The notes under the pieces: generated by a model | The model's input: only the letters and a program-made list of their open reading frames with translations | Databases searched by the model: none | Told to the model about the DNA's origin: nothing | Position numbers and translations under genes: made by a program | Part shown: positions 36,633-46,200 of the stretch, one piece after another | Position numbering within the stretch: the stretch's first letter is position 1 | How the letters are laid out: every line of letters starts with the position of its first letter | Assembly: GCA_022841345.1 (NCBI GenBank) | Contig: JALHRR010000020.1 | Location: forward strand, 1-64,000 | Reading direction: 5' to 3' | Origin: Saprospiraceae bacterium | Lineage (GTDB): Bacteria > Bacteroidota > Bacteroidia > Chitinophagales > Saprospiraceae | DNA length: 64,000 nt

Positions 36633-36801
36633 AGCTGCTTCTCATTCCCTCCATCATATTCAAATGGTTCTATCAAAGAAGGGTCATTATTGCTCACTTT
36701 GTTTACAGCTTCGGAGACGGTGTAATATCTCAGCATATCATCCGGCAAAGGTTGCAGCATTTGCAATACTTCTGTTTCAGCTATATCTTCACTGAGCCAC
36801 A
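36633..36801 (-). pseudogene. 3'-terminal fragment of the SRAP gene
   Basis: 169 bp matching 48692-48860 with six mismatches and no gap, by direct comparison. It encodes SEDIAETEVLQMLQPLPDDML and the following residues of the SRAP protein but lacks the start, the active-site Cys and the normal stop. Same orientation as the complete gene 12 kb away, so the two copies are direct repeats flanking the two giant paralogues. Confidence 0.9.
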
Positions 36802-37099
36802 TATTCGAACCTTATATAAATTAAAATTGCGGGCCTTCAGTGTGCATTTCTGTAATGAATGCAGATATAATTGTCTAGTTGTATGAATTGATTTTCTGAA
36901 TCATGTAATTTTCTTTTATCAAATTACCCGTTTACCTCTCCCCCCCTTGTTCTGGAGCTTTTGCCAGGAAAGTATCCTTTACTCGCCCATTCAAAGTAAA
37001 CAGATAAGAATCATAAATAATTAGGCTTTTCTGGTGATTAATATCATCAATTCCCCACCTGGATACATGTAATATTGAAGTGTATATAAAACCACTATA
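36802..37099. other. Upstream gap of the giant-protein operon
   Basis: 298 bp, AT-rich with a CCCCCC run near 36948. No gene and no clear promoter box; presumably holds the promoter for the operon starting at 37100. Confidence 0.45.
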
Positions 37100-40000
37100 A
37101 TGATGTATTCAATCGTGCCTTTAATGTCTTTTTCCCGCCCTGCCCTGTTGTTCCTGATGGTAGTTATGATATATCAAGTTTCAGCACAACGTTTGGGCTA
37201 TCGCAGCATTCCAATTACTTTTTTGGATGCTTTAGATGTAGAAATAAAGGAAGGCGAACAAATAACATATTACTCCGGATGGTCATCCGATAAGCCATTT
37301 TCTTCAATGCAGACGGTAGAGCCCGGGTATGTTTTAGGTACAAACAAATATTCTGATGCAGAGCATGGTCAGGTTTATGTTCTGGATGGTACTCGCCTGC
37401 TCAGCAGTGTGTACCTTGGGGTACATACCCGCGGAGTAATGAAAGGAGCTGTTCGAATAAATGTGCGCAGTTTTGGTCGGTTGCCGGGTCGGTTATTAGG
37501 AGAGATCGTTTGGTCTTTGGATTCATTAACCGAAGGAGTCCATTGGCAGAAATTGGATTTTCCCGGGAAAACTGTCCTTCAGGGGTCGGTAATAATAAGC
37601 CTGGATGTTAGAGATGTAGAATCGGGTCAGATTGGGCTGCTAAGTCAGCGTACTGATATTGATCAGATCTGGACAAAGACGGCGGAGCACAAATGGAAGA
37701 AGCAGGAGACCTTGTGGCGCAGGCCGCCGCTGGGGGCAACATTATTTCCAGTGTTTTTAAACAGGAGCTCATTCGCAGGAGGCTCAGGAACCAGAGAAGA
37801 TCCATTCCTGGTGGAAACTGCTGAACAGCTTAATGCGGTTCGTGATTTTCCATCATCACATTTTGTTCAGATTGATGACATAGATTTGGGAAACAGCCCC
37901 TGGAATGAAGGTGAAGGTTGGCTGCCCATAGGCAATGATTCTTTGTATTTTACAGGAAGCTATAGTGGAGGGGGCTTTACGATTAATGGTTTGACCATAA
38001 ATAGACGCGCTGTAGACTATCAGGGTTTATTTGGTCAGACGGCCTCTTCCTTGATCTGGAATCTTGAGGTAAAAGGATCAACTGTACGCGGCGGGAATTA
38101 TACAGGCATTTTGGTTGGACGGGCATTAGGGGGTGAGATACTAAATGTGTCCGTGGATGGAGAGGTGATGGGTGTTGATTTTGTGGGAGGTATAGCGGGA
38201 GCAATATATACTGGTTGGATCAGAGATTGTGTGTCAGCGTCACTGGTGCAAGGGGTCAGCCATGCAGGCGGTGTAGCGGGTCGTGGCCAGCTTTCTGCCT
38301 GTTTCGCTTCAGGTACAGTCAATGGTAACGACTCAAGTTTTCGGCTTGGCGGTCTGCTGGGGGAAGGACAAGCGATAAACAGCCGCGCTACCGGTGCAGT
38401 ATCTGGAGGAACAGAAATAGGAGGGTTAATCGGACGAGGAGAGGCTTATGGCTGCGTGGCTACTGGGGCGGTGCAAGGAAGTGGTGATTATATTGGTGGA
38501 TTAATAGGAGAACTGGAAATGGGACAATCTACTGAGGATAATGGAGTGTTTGGGCCCGGGGATACAACACCCGGGGATACAACACAATTAAAGGATAGTC
38601 TTCGTATTCAGGGCAGTGGGCAAATTGAAATCATACTCGAAGATGGCACCCGGTTTATCATGGAAGGCAATGGCTCTGAAATGGGAGCAGAGGCCGGTCG
38701 TGTTCCTGTGGATGTGTCTATAGCAGATTTCGCTCCTGAATGGGCAGGTTTTCGAGCAACCGGCTCAATGAGGATTCTGAAAGTGACTGGGGCCGGAGAT
38801 CCCTCTCAAGTGAAGCCCATTATCAGTATTCCTGTAGAAGAAATTGGAACAATTAATCCAGAAACAGTGGTCATTTTAAGGGTGGGGGATTTGGGTGTTG
38901 ATGGGGATTTATACGAGAATCACGGGGTTATTTTACCAGTAATTACAATAGAGGATAGCAAGTTGAAATTTGTTGATGCCCCATTTCCGGAATGCGTCAT
39001 TCCGGATGATGGCATTGGAGAAAACCCGCATGCGCGCTTAGATACATGGGTTGGTAATGTGAAATATGTTTTACTAACTTATGATAAGACTTTAAACTGG
39101 AGTAAATCGCCAGTGGTAGAACGAATGGTACCTGATACTCTAAAAGCAGAAGATGGATTCAGGCAACTTTGGAGGAGAAGTACTAAAGAGGCGCAGGCAA
39201 AATTGCGAAAAAAGCCGGTTTGTAATATTGTCCTGCTGGTGCACGGACACAACGAAGAGGAAAAAGGTGGTTACTTAGGAAGTAAGATTATAACACCCTG
39301 GGAGTTCGGTTACAAACGCTTAGTGTGGGATATCATGTATGAGGAGTTTCTAAAAAACACTTCCGGGGATATTCCTGGGGATTGCACAGCATTTTACGAA
39401 TTTATTTTTCCTACTTACAGGCCTATCTTCTCACCGATAATGGAAAAGTCCGGGTTTCGAATGCCTACTCTGGGAGAAGAATTGGGGAGGATGGTAAATG
39501 AGCGCTTGCTTCAGGATGAACAGATCAAGAAAATGATTGAGGAGGATATGATGTTTAACCTATATATAGTGTCTCATTCACAAGGAGGTTTAGTAAGCAG
39601 GGCAGGCTTGCGATTCATGGATGAACGCTTACTGAAAAATTTGAAGAAGGTTATTACCTGGGGCTCTCCGCATCGGGGAGCAAGTTTGTACTCTTTGAGA
39701 TATGCGCTCTCCGTTGGTCATGACATTGTGATTGACAATATTCGCTTTCCTTTGCAGAATATAGGCCAGAGTACCGGCTATCAGAATGGGGTGGCAGGAA
39801 TTGCTATCGATGCTCCCGGTATACGTGATTTGCGGTGGGATGTTTCTATGAAGGAATTATTGCGCTTAGGTGATTTGATGCGAGAAAATTCAGCAACCTT
39901 AAATGAATTTCCGGAAACAGAGTTGCCATATGGTCGTCTGTTTTTTAGTGAAAATCTGAAACTCTTCAATGAAACAGAGGGTTCTGGGTTAAGTGGACTA

Positions 40001-42157
40001 TTACAGGATAAATATTTATTTTATCAGGGAGTAACTCCCAAGCTGGCGTCGCTGGAAACAGGCTGGTTTTTTCTCTGGAGAACATACCGTTTTGCTACAA
40101 ATGCGACCTCTATAGAGAAAGGCGCTCAGCTCAACCGTTTAGTCATGAATGATCCACATAAGGACAGTGATGGTGCTGGCCCTTTGAATTCGCAGGGGGC
40201 AGCGGGCGTTTATCCGGGCGGTGGAGTTAGTAGTAAGCTTTTTCCCGACACAGATCATGAGGAGTTTTATGGGTCTGAGGCTCCACAGCGAAATGAAACT
40301 ACCAAGAATAAAGGGAGAATGATTGCCAAGGAAACCTTCACTGACCTCGGACTCACCCGACCCAGGAGTCAGTGTCCGGTTTTGGAGCTTGAAGAAATAG
40401 ACAATCCGGATACATTGATCCTGGAAGGCGAAATCGTATTTCCCATTTACAGTATGGCGGAAGGGGGCGACGGAAAACCGGGTAAGCGCATCAGCCGCAT
40501 GGATGCCAGGCTGGACGCGAAGGATGCTCCGGGATTGCTTAATTCCATGTTTACTATCGAAGAGAATGGCGAAATTCGTTTTACTATACCCTCCGCAGAG
40601 ATTCCTTCCTCAATTGATACATTGTACATTGTAGCGATTCTAAAGGACAATAGTGAAGTGTACTTTGGCATGGATTACGAAGGGCAGGCGAAAGTGTACA
40701 ACAAGACCTGGAAAAAATGGTACGCCACGATCACCACCGCTACGGAGCAGGCAAGGGAAGGGGACACCATTCTGGTCAATCCGGGTGTGTACAAAGAATT
40801 CCCCATCATCAATTTCAAAAATTTACTGGTCAAGAGTGTGGATGGTGCCGAACAGACCATTCTCGACGGGCAGGGTGGAGGTACCGGCTTCCGTTTAAAT
40901 AACAACAACTCCATCATTGAAGGCTTCACGATTCAGAATTACTGGAATGGGATTTTTCTCAGGGAATTTGGGGGAAATACGACTCCTTTCCGGCCTACGG
41001 TGAGGGATTGTATTATACAGAACAACGATGGTACTGGCATAGGAATTAATGAGAACTGTGCGCCTGTTATTGAGAGAAATAAGATTGTTTCGAATAAGTA
41101 CTATGGGTTGGATATTGAGAAACTGGTATTTTCAGATGAGAACCCTGTTGTGGTACGAGAAAATATTATTGAGAATCACAACCGTGGAATTCGCATCCGT
41201 GGGTATCATACAGCTACGATTGAAAAAAATCAGTTTTCAGGTGGTGACTGGGGCATTGAGTTATTGGGTAATACGGGTGCTACCATCTCACAGAATACTT
41301 TTTCAGATCATAGTGCGGATGCTGTTCGTATTTATTTCACATCCGGGTTGTACGCGACCCGGATACATAATAATACTATGCAACGGTCAGGGTTCGCTAT
41401 TTCTGCCGATGCCAGTGGATTAATTGAAATAGTAAACAACCAGATTCTGAATAATCTTTGGGGAGGAATACTCCTTGGTTTAGGGAACAATGGTTCTGCC
41501 AATGCCGATATCCGGGGTAATACCATTTCTAATAATGAAGGAAGAGGCCTACAAGTTGGTAGGGGTACAAACTCAACTGGTTTTCAGTGTACCATTATGA
41601 CAAATATAATAACGGGTAATTCTGATGGAGGCGTCGGGGCATGGGCAATGGCGGGCGAATCGATACAAATTTCGGAAAATAGAATTGAATCAAATACAGG
41701 TCAAAGTGGTGGCGGATTAGGTATAAGTGGCAATGTCACGGTAAAGAATAATCAAATTTTGAATAACCAGTCTCAGTTTAGCGGGGGTGGCGTTTCTGTA
41801 GATGATTACAATGGCGTTCAGGCGACTATTCAGGATAATATTTTCCAGGGAAACAGTGCCGGCAATGATGGTGGAGCGATTTACAGCTCTGCGACACCCG
41901 ACATTTCCGGCAATCAGTTTGTGTCCAATCACGCCACCCAAAAAGGAGGCGCCATCTACGGCAAAGCCTCCAACTGGAATGCCACGGAGACGGTCACTGT
42001 GCAAGGTATGCCCAGAGTGGTACCACGCCACGTACCATGTTTTAATGAAGGAAGCAACTCTTACTCCGGAAATACGCACGGCGTGCTGGGAGGTGAATGG
42101 GGCCCGGGCACGGACAACTGGTGTTCGGATGCCGGATTTAATGTGTATAGCAATTAA
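37100..42157 (+). CDS. Giant secreted protein: GLUG repeats, lipase-like hydrolase, right-handed beta-helix (paralogue 1)
   Basis: 1685 residues; signal peptide ending VSAQ near residue 29. Residues about 30-230 form a beta-sandwich-like domain; about 240-475 hold GLUG-type repeats (GGLLGEGQAINSRATGAVSG, GDYIGGLIGEL); a GDTTPGDTT linker follows; about 500-690 is beta-rich; about 705-1080 is an alpha/beta hydrolase with LLVHGHNEEE (oxyanion region, His715), SHSQGG (nucleophile Ser827) and DTDHEEFYG (likely catalytic His1053). Residues about 1225-1650 are a parallel beta-helix (NNQILNN, ISQNTFSDH repeats), ending in a conserved Cys-containing cap. No T9SS sorting domain is visible. First gene of a likely three-gene operon (11 bp, then 49 bp gaps). 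Lipid or ester hydrolysis at the cell surface is inference. Confidence 0.85.
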   Translation: MMYSIVPLMSFSRPALLFLMVVMIYQVSAQRLGYRSIPITFLDALDVEIKEGEQITYYSGWSSDKPFSSMQTVEPGYVLGTNKYSDAEHGQVYVLDGTRLLSSVYLGVHTRGVMKGAVRINVRSFGRLPGRLLGEIVWSLDSLTEGVHWQKLDFPGKTVLQGSVIISLDVRDVESGQIGLLSQRTDIDQIWTKTAEHKWKKQETLWRRPPLGATLFPVFLNRSSFAGGSGTREDPFLVETAEQLNAVRDFPSSHFVQIDDIDLGNSPWNEGEGWLPIGNDSLYFTGSYSGGGFTINGLTINRRAVDYQGLFGQTASSLIWNLEVKGSTVRGGNYTGILVGRALGGEILNVSVDGEVMGVDFVGGIAGAIYTGWIRDCVSASLVQGVSHAGGVAGRGQLSACFASGTVNGNDSSFRLGGLLGEGQAINSRATGAVSGGTEIGGLIGRGEAYGCVATGAVQGSGDYIGGLIGELEMGQSTEDNGVFGPGDTTPGDTTQLKDSLRIQGSGQIEIILEDGTRFIMEGNGSEMGAEAGRVPVDVSIADFAPEWAGFRATGSMRILKVTGAGDPSQVKPIISIPVEEIGTINPETVVILRVGDLGVDGDLYENHGVILPVITIEDSKLKFVDAPFPECVIPDDGIGENPHARLDTWVGNVKYVLLTYDKTLNWSKSPVVERMVPDTLKAEDGFRQLWRRSTKEAQAKLRKKPVCNIVLLVHGHNEEEKGGYLGSKIITPWEFGYKRLVWDIMYEEFLKNTSGDIPGDCTAFYEFIFPTYRPIFSPIMEKSGFRMPTLGEELGRMVNERLLQDEQIKKMIEEDMMFNLYIVSHSQGGLVSRAGLRFMDERLLKNLKKVITWGSPHRGASLYSLRYALSVGHDIVIDNIRFPLQNIGQSTGYQNGVAGIAIDAPGIRDLRWDVSMKELLRLGDLMRENSATLNEFPETELPYGRLFFSENLKLFNETEGSGLSGLLQDKYLFYQGVTPKLASLETGWFFLWRTYRFATNATSIEKGAQLNRLVMNDPHKDSDGAGPLNSQGAAGVYPGGGVSSKLFPDTDHEEFYGSEAPQRNETTKNKGRMIAKETFTDLGLTRPRSQCPVLELEEIDNPDTLILEGEIVFPIYSMAEGGDGKPGKRISRMDARLDAKDAPGLLNSMFTIEENGEIRFTIPSAEIPSSIDTLYIVAILKDNSEVYFGMDYEGQAKVYNKTWKKWYATITTATEQAREGDTILVNPGVYKEFPIINFKNLLVKSVDGAEQTILDGQGGGTGFRLNNNNSIIEGFTIQNYWNGIFLREFGGNTTPFRPTVRDCIIQNNDGTGIGINENCAPVIERNKIVSNKYYGLDIEKLVFSDENPVVVRENIIENHNRGIRIRGYHTATIEKNQFSGGDWGIELLGNTGATISQNTFSDHSADAVRIYFTSGLYATRIHNNTMQRSGFAISADASGLIEIVNNQILNNLWGGILLGLGNNGSANADIRGNTISNNEGRGLQVGRGTNSTGFQCTIMTNIITGNSDGGVGAWAMAGESIQISENRIESNTGQSGGGLGISGNVTVKNNQILNNQSQFSGGGVSVDDYNGVQATIQDNIFQGNSAGNDGGAIYSSATPDISGNQFVSNHATQKGGAIYGKASNWNATETVTVQGMPRVVPRHVPCFNEGSNSYSGNTHGVLGGEWGPGTDNWCSDAGFNVYSN

Positions 42158-42168
42158 AAAAACATAAC

Positions 42169-43185
42169 ATGAAAACTTTTGACGCAATGAAAACCATTCT
42201 TCCTTTTATCCTTGGCTTTTTAAGTCTGGGATTGATGGCGCAGCAGGCCTCTTTCAATGCAGCCACCGGCACGGTTCAGGGACGGCAATACGTAGGTGGA
42301 CTCATCGGCGGGGCCTCCGGTACAGCCTCCAGTGTGACCCATAGTTATGCCAAAGGAAATGTTGTAGCACAGAGCTATGCCGGAGGTCTAATTGGTAGCA
42401 ATGCAGGAACAATTTCTGAAAGTTATGCTGTTGGTGTGCCATCTGCAAGTTCTTTTTTGGGTGGCTTTGCCGGCAATAATACAGGAGATATTTCCAGCTC
42501 ATATTGGGACACTGAACGATCTGCGCAATTAACATCTGCGGGGGGTATTGGCCGCAATACCGATGAGATGACATGGCCATATGCGCCAAATGCATATGTG
42601 GGTTGGGATTTTTCCAATATATGGGTAGCAGATGAGGTGCCATTTAGTAATGATGGCTACCCTGTACTACGTCAAAACAAAGTCCATCAACTACAATTGC
42701 GTGCCTATCCACCTGATGGAGGTACTGTTGCAGGAGGCGGTTATTATTTGTCAAATCAGATGGTTAGACTAGTGGCCACGGCTAAGCCCGAGTTTAATTT
42801 GTTAGGCTGGTATCTGGGTACTCAGTTAATAACCGCGGATCCTTCGCTGGATTGGGTGGTTTCGGCCGATCAAACACTTACTGCGCGTTTTGTTCGCCGG
42901 CCCACTTCTGTATTAATTAACGAAGAAGCTGAAGGCATACCCCTCGTCAGGCTTTATCCCAATCCCGTCCGAGAATTTCTTTGGATTGATATACAAAGTG
43001 CAAAAGAGGATTTGCGTGTTATTCGCATTTATAGTGCATTGGGCTATGTTCTTAAAGAGGAACGTCCGGCCATTCGTGGTGAATTGCGTTATAATTTGAA
43101 TGTTCAAGGCTTGCAGAGTGGGATATATTTTGTACACCTGCAGTTTGAAACCATGCAAATCACCAAAAAAATTGTAGTTAAATAA
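42169..43185 (+). CDS. GLUG-repeat protein with T9SS type A sorting domain
   Basis: 338 residues; a second Met at residue 7 starts MKTILPFILGFLSLGLMAQ, a signal peptide. The mature protein begins directly with GLUG repeats (GRQYVGGLIGGASGTASSVTHSYAKGNV, QSYAGGLIGSNAGTISESYAVG), then a YPPDGGTVAGGGYY...GWYLG...TLTARF bacterial-repeat (InlB-B-like) domain, and a C-terminal Por/T9SS type A domain (LYPNPVREFLWIDI ... GIYFVHLQFETMQITKKIVVK). It lies between the two giant paralogues, 11 bp after the first. It is the only member of the trio with a recognisable sorting domain, and may be the remnant of a larger adhesin or a surface partner for the giants. Confidence 0.85.
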   Translation: MKTFDAMKTILPFILGFLSLGLMAQQASFNAATGTVQGRQYVGGLIGGASGTASSVTHSYAKGNVVAQSYAGGLIGSNAGTISESYAVGVPSASSFLGGFAGNNTGDISSSYWDTERSAQLTSAGGIGRNTDEMTWPYAPNAYVGWDFSNIWVADEVPFSNDGYPVLRQNKVHQLQLRAYPPDGGTVAGGGYYLSNQMVRLVATAKPEFNLLGWYLGTQLITADPSLDWVVSADQTLTARFVRRPTSVLINEEAEGIPLVRLYPNPVREFLWIDIQSAKEDLRVIRIYSALGYVLKEERPAIRGELRYNLNVQGLQSGIYFVHLQFETMQITKKIVVK

Positions 43186-43234
43186 TCGCCTGCTTTCACT
43201 AAATATCTTTCATTTTTTACAAAGATTCCATTTT

Positions 43235-46200
43235 ATGAATAGAGTGTCGAAAATAGGCGGTCTATATGTTCTGTTGATAATCATATCTATAACGAATGTG
43301 CTCAACGCTCAAAATCAACGTGTAGGATACCGGGATTTGGCCATTAAGGAAACTCAGGTTGTAGAATTAGAGCTCAAAAAAGAAGAACATTTACTCTACC
43401 CAAATACATGGTCGGCCCAAAGTCCCCTGTCAATGATGCAAACCCTTTCAGGCGGGTACATTTTAGGCAACAACCACCTGGAAGATGTAGAGCATGGTCA
43501 GGTATATTCAATGGGCAGAAATAAACTACTTAGTGGTGTGTATATCGGTGTGCATGCACTGGGGAATATGAAAGGAGTGGTTCGTATTCGCGTTCGTAGT
43601 TTTGGTCGCTTGCCTGGTCAATTATTAGGGGAGGTGGTGTGGTCTGTGGATTCATTATCCGAAGGAGTAAAGTGGCAGAAATTAGAGTTTCCAAAGAAAA
43701 TATTGCTTCAGGGATCAGTAATCATCAGCCTGGATGTCAGTGATTTGGAGTCTGGCCAGATAGGACTTATGAGCCAGCGTACTAAGGTTGATCAGATTTG
43801 GACAAAAACTTCAGAGCGTAAATGGCTGAAGCAGGAAATCTTATGGAATAAGCCACCATTGGTGGCAACTTTGTTTCCTGTGATGTTTAGCAGAGCGTCC
43901 TTTGCGGATGGCTCTGGAACCAGGGACGATCCCTATCAGATCGCCTCTCCTGAGCAACTCGATGCAGTGCGGGATTTTCTATCCTCGCACTTTGTCCAGG
44001 TGGCTGATATCGATATCGGGGTCAGCCCATGGAATGAGGGAGAAGGTTGGGCGCCTCTGGGTTCTGCAACAGAGCATTTTACTGGTAGTTATAATGGAGG
44101 TGGTTTTCGCATAAGCGGATTAACAATAGACCGGCAGGGAACTGACTTTCAGGGATTGTTTGGCTTGACAACCGGAGCTCATTTATGGAATTTGGACTTG
44201 GAAGGAGCGAGCCTGATTGGTGGTAACTATACAGGTATACTCACCGGCAGGTCATTGGGTGGAGAAATAATTAACGTAGAAGTTAATGGCGTTGTAGAAG
44301 GGCATAATTTTGCGGGGGGTATAACAGGAGAAATAAACAGAGGCTGGATCCGGGATTGTATTTCATCTGTACAGGTAGGCGGAGAAAGCCACGTCGGCGG
44401 TGTGGCGGGTAGCGGTCAAATATCGTCGTGTATGGCATCAGGAAACATTACGGGTGTTGCTTCAAGCTTTAGGCTGGGGGGGGTGTTGGGGGAAGGTTTA
44501 GCTATTAACAGCAAATCAACAGGAGCGGTAACCGGTGGATCGGAGCTTGGTGGAGGAATTGGACGGGGCGAAGCCTTCGGATGTCAGGCTACCGGCGCGG
44601 TAAAAGGAAGCGGGGACTTTGTAGGCGGGTTGATTGGAGAACTGACCCCTTCCAGATTCTCAGAAGCCGATACAGAGTATGGTGCTGGTGAGACCGTCGC
44701 AGGAGATTCGGCAAAATTAATGGATAGCTTGAATCTTCCGGGAAGCGGAAGAATAGAAATTGTACTGGAAGACGGTACGCGGTTTGTATTGGAGGGCAAT
44801 GGTTCGGAGATGGAGGCCGTGGCAAGCCGGCTACCTGTAGACTTTAATTTGTCAGACTATATACCGGAATGGGAAGGGTTTAGAATTACCGGGTCAATGC
44901 GGGAATTGAAGGTGACTGGTGCAGGAAACCCTTCTGGCATTAAACCTATTATTAGTATTCCAATTCAAGAAATAGGTTCTGTTAACCCGGAGACCGTTGT
45001 TGTATTGCGAATCGGTGATCTGAATATAGATGGAGAATTGTTGGTAAGTCATGGAATGATTTTGCCCATCATTACGATAGCTGATGGAAAGTTGAAGTTT
45101 TTGGATGCATCATTTCCGGAGTGTGTCGTGCCCGCCGATGAAGTTGAAGGCTCTGCGGAATTACGGGTGGATACCTGGGTTGGCAATGTGAAATATATTT
45201 TGCTCACTTATGATAATTCTCTAAACTGGAGCAAAGCGCCCCGAATAGAGCGAATGATTCCGGATACTCTTAAAACATCTCTGGGCTACAGGCATTGGAT
45301 AGGCCGGGCCAGCAAATCCGAAAAGCTGGCTTTAATAAAAAAACCTGTTTGCAATATCATTCTGTTAGTGCACGGACATAATGAATTGGAAAAAGACGGA
45401 TATGTTCCTCCTTCAGCAGATAATCCCTGGGAAGTGGGATACAAACGTTTGCTGTGGGAGTTGCTTTATTCAGAGTTTCAAAAGAATGGTATAAAAGATC
45501 TGCCAGATGATTGCACTTCATTTTATGAATTTATATATCCTACCTATAGGCCTATTTTCTCGCCTGTTCTCGAAAAATCAGACTTCAGGATGTCAACCTT
45601 AGGTGAAGATCTGGGAAGAATGGTGAATGATGCGCTACTCCAGGACCAACAGATTAAAAAAATGTTGGAAGAAAACATGGAGTTTAATCTGTACGTAGTT
45701 GCCCATTCCCAAGGCGGATTGGTAAGCAGGGCCGGGTTTCGCTTTATGGATGAGCGCCTGCTCAGGAAATTAAAAAAAGTGATAACTTGGGGATCTCCTC
45801 ATGGCGGAGCGGGTTTGTATTCATTGCTCTATGCGCTAACAGTTGGCCACGATATTGTAATCGATGGAATTCGATTTCCATTACAAAATATAGGCAAAAG
45901 TAAAGCTTATCAGAATGAAATATCCGGAATTGCTATTGATGCACCAGGCATCCGGGATTTGCGGTGGGATGTTTCTAAAAAAGAAATGTTGAGATTGGGT
46001 GATTTACTGCAGGAAAACCCAAGTACTTTAGATGAATTTCCAAATACGGAACTTCCATATGGCGGTTTGTTTTTTAGTGATAATCTGAAGATTTTCAACG
46101 AATCAGAAGGTTCAGGTATGAATGGTTTACTGCAGGATAAATACTTTTTCTATCAGGGTATTACCTCAAAATTGGCAGAACTGGAGGCAGCCAGTCTTTA

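Noticed and set aside
36802-37099. Integrase or transposase at the block edge
   Set aside because: No ORF with recombinase motifs exists between the SRAP fragment and the first giant gene or at the right edge.
42302-42643. 113-codon minus-strand ORF in the GLUG gene
   Set aside because: Antisense shadow of a gene with clear signal peptide, GLUG repeats and sorting domain.
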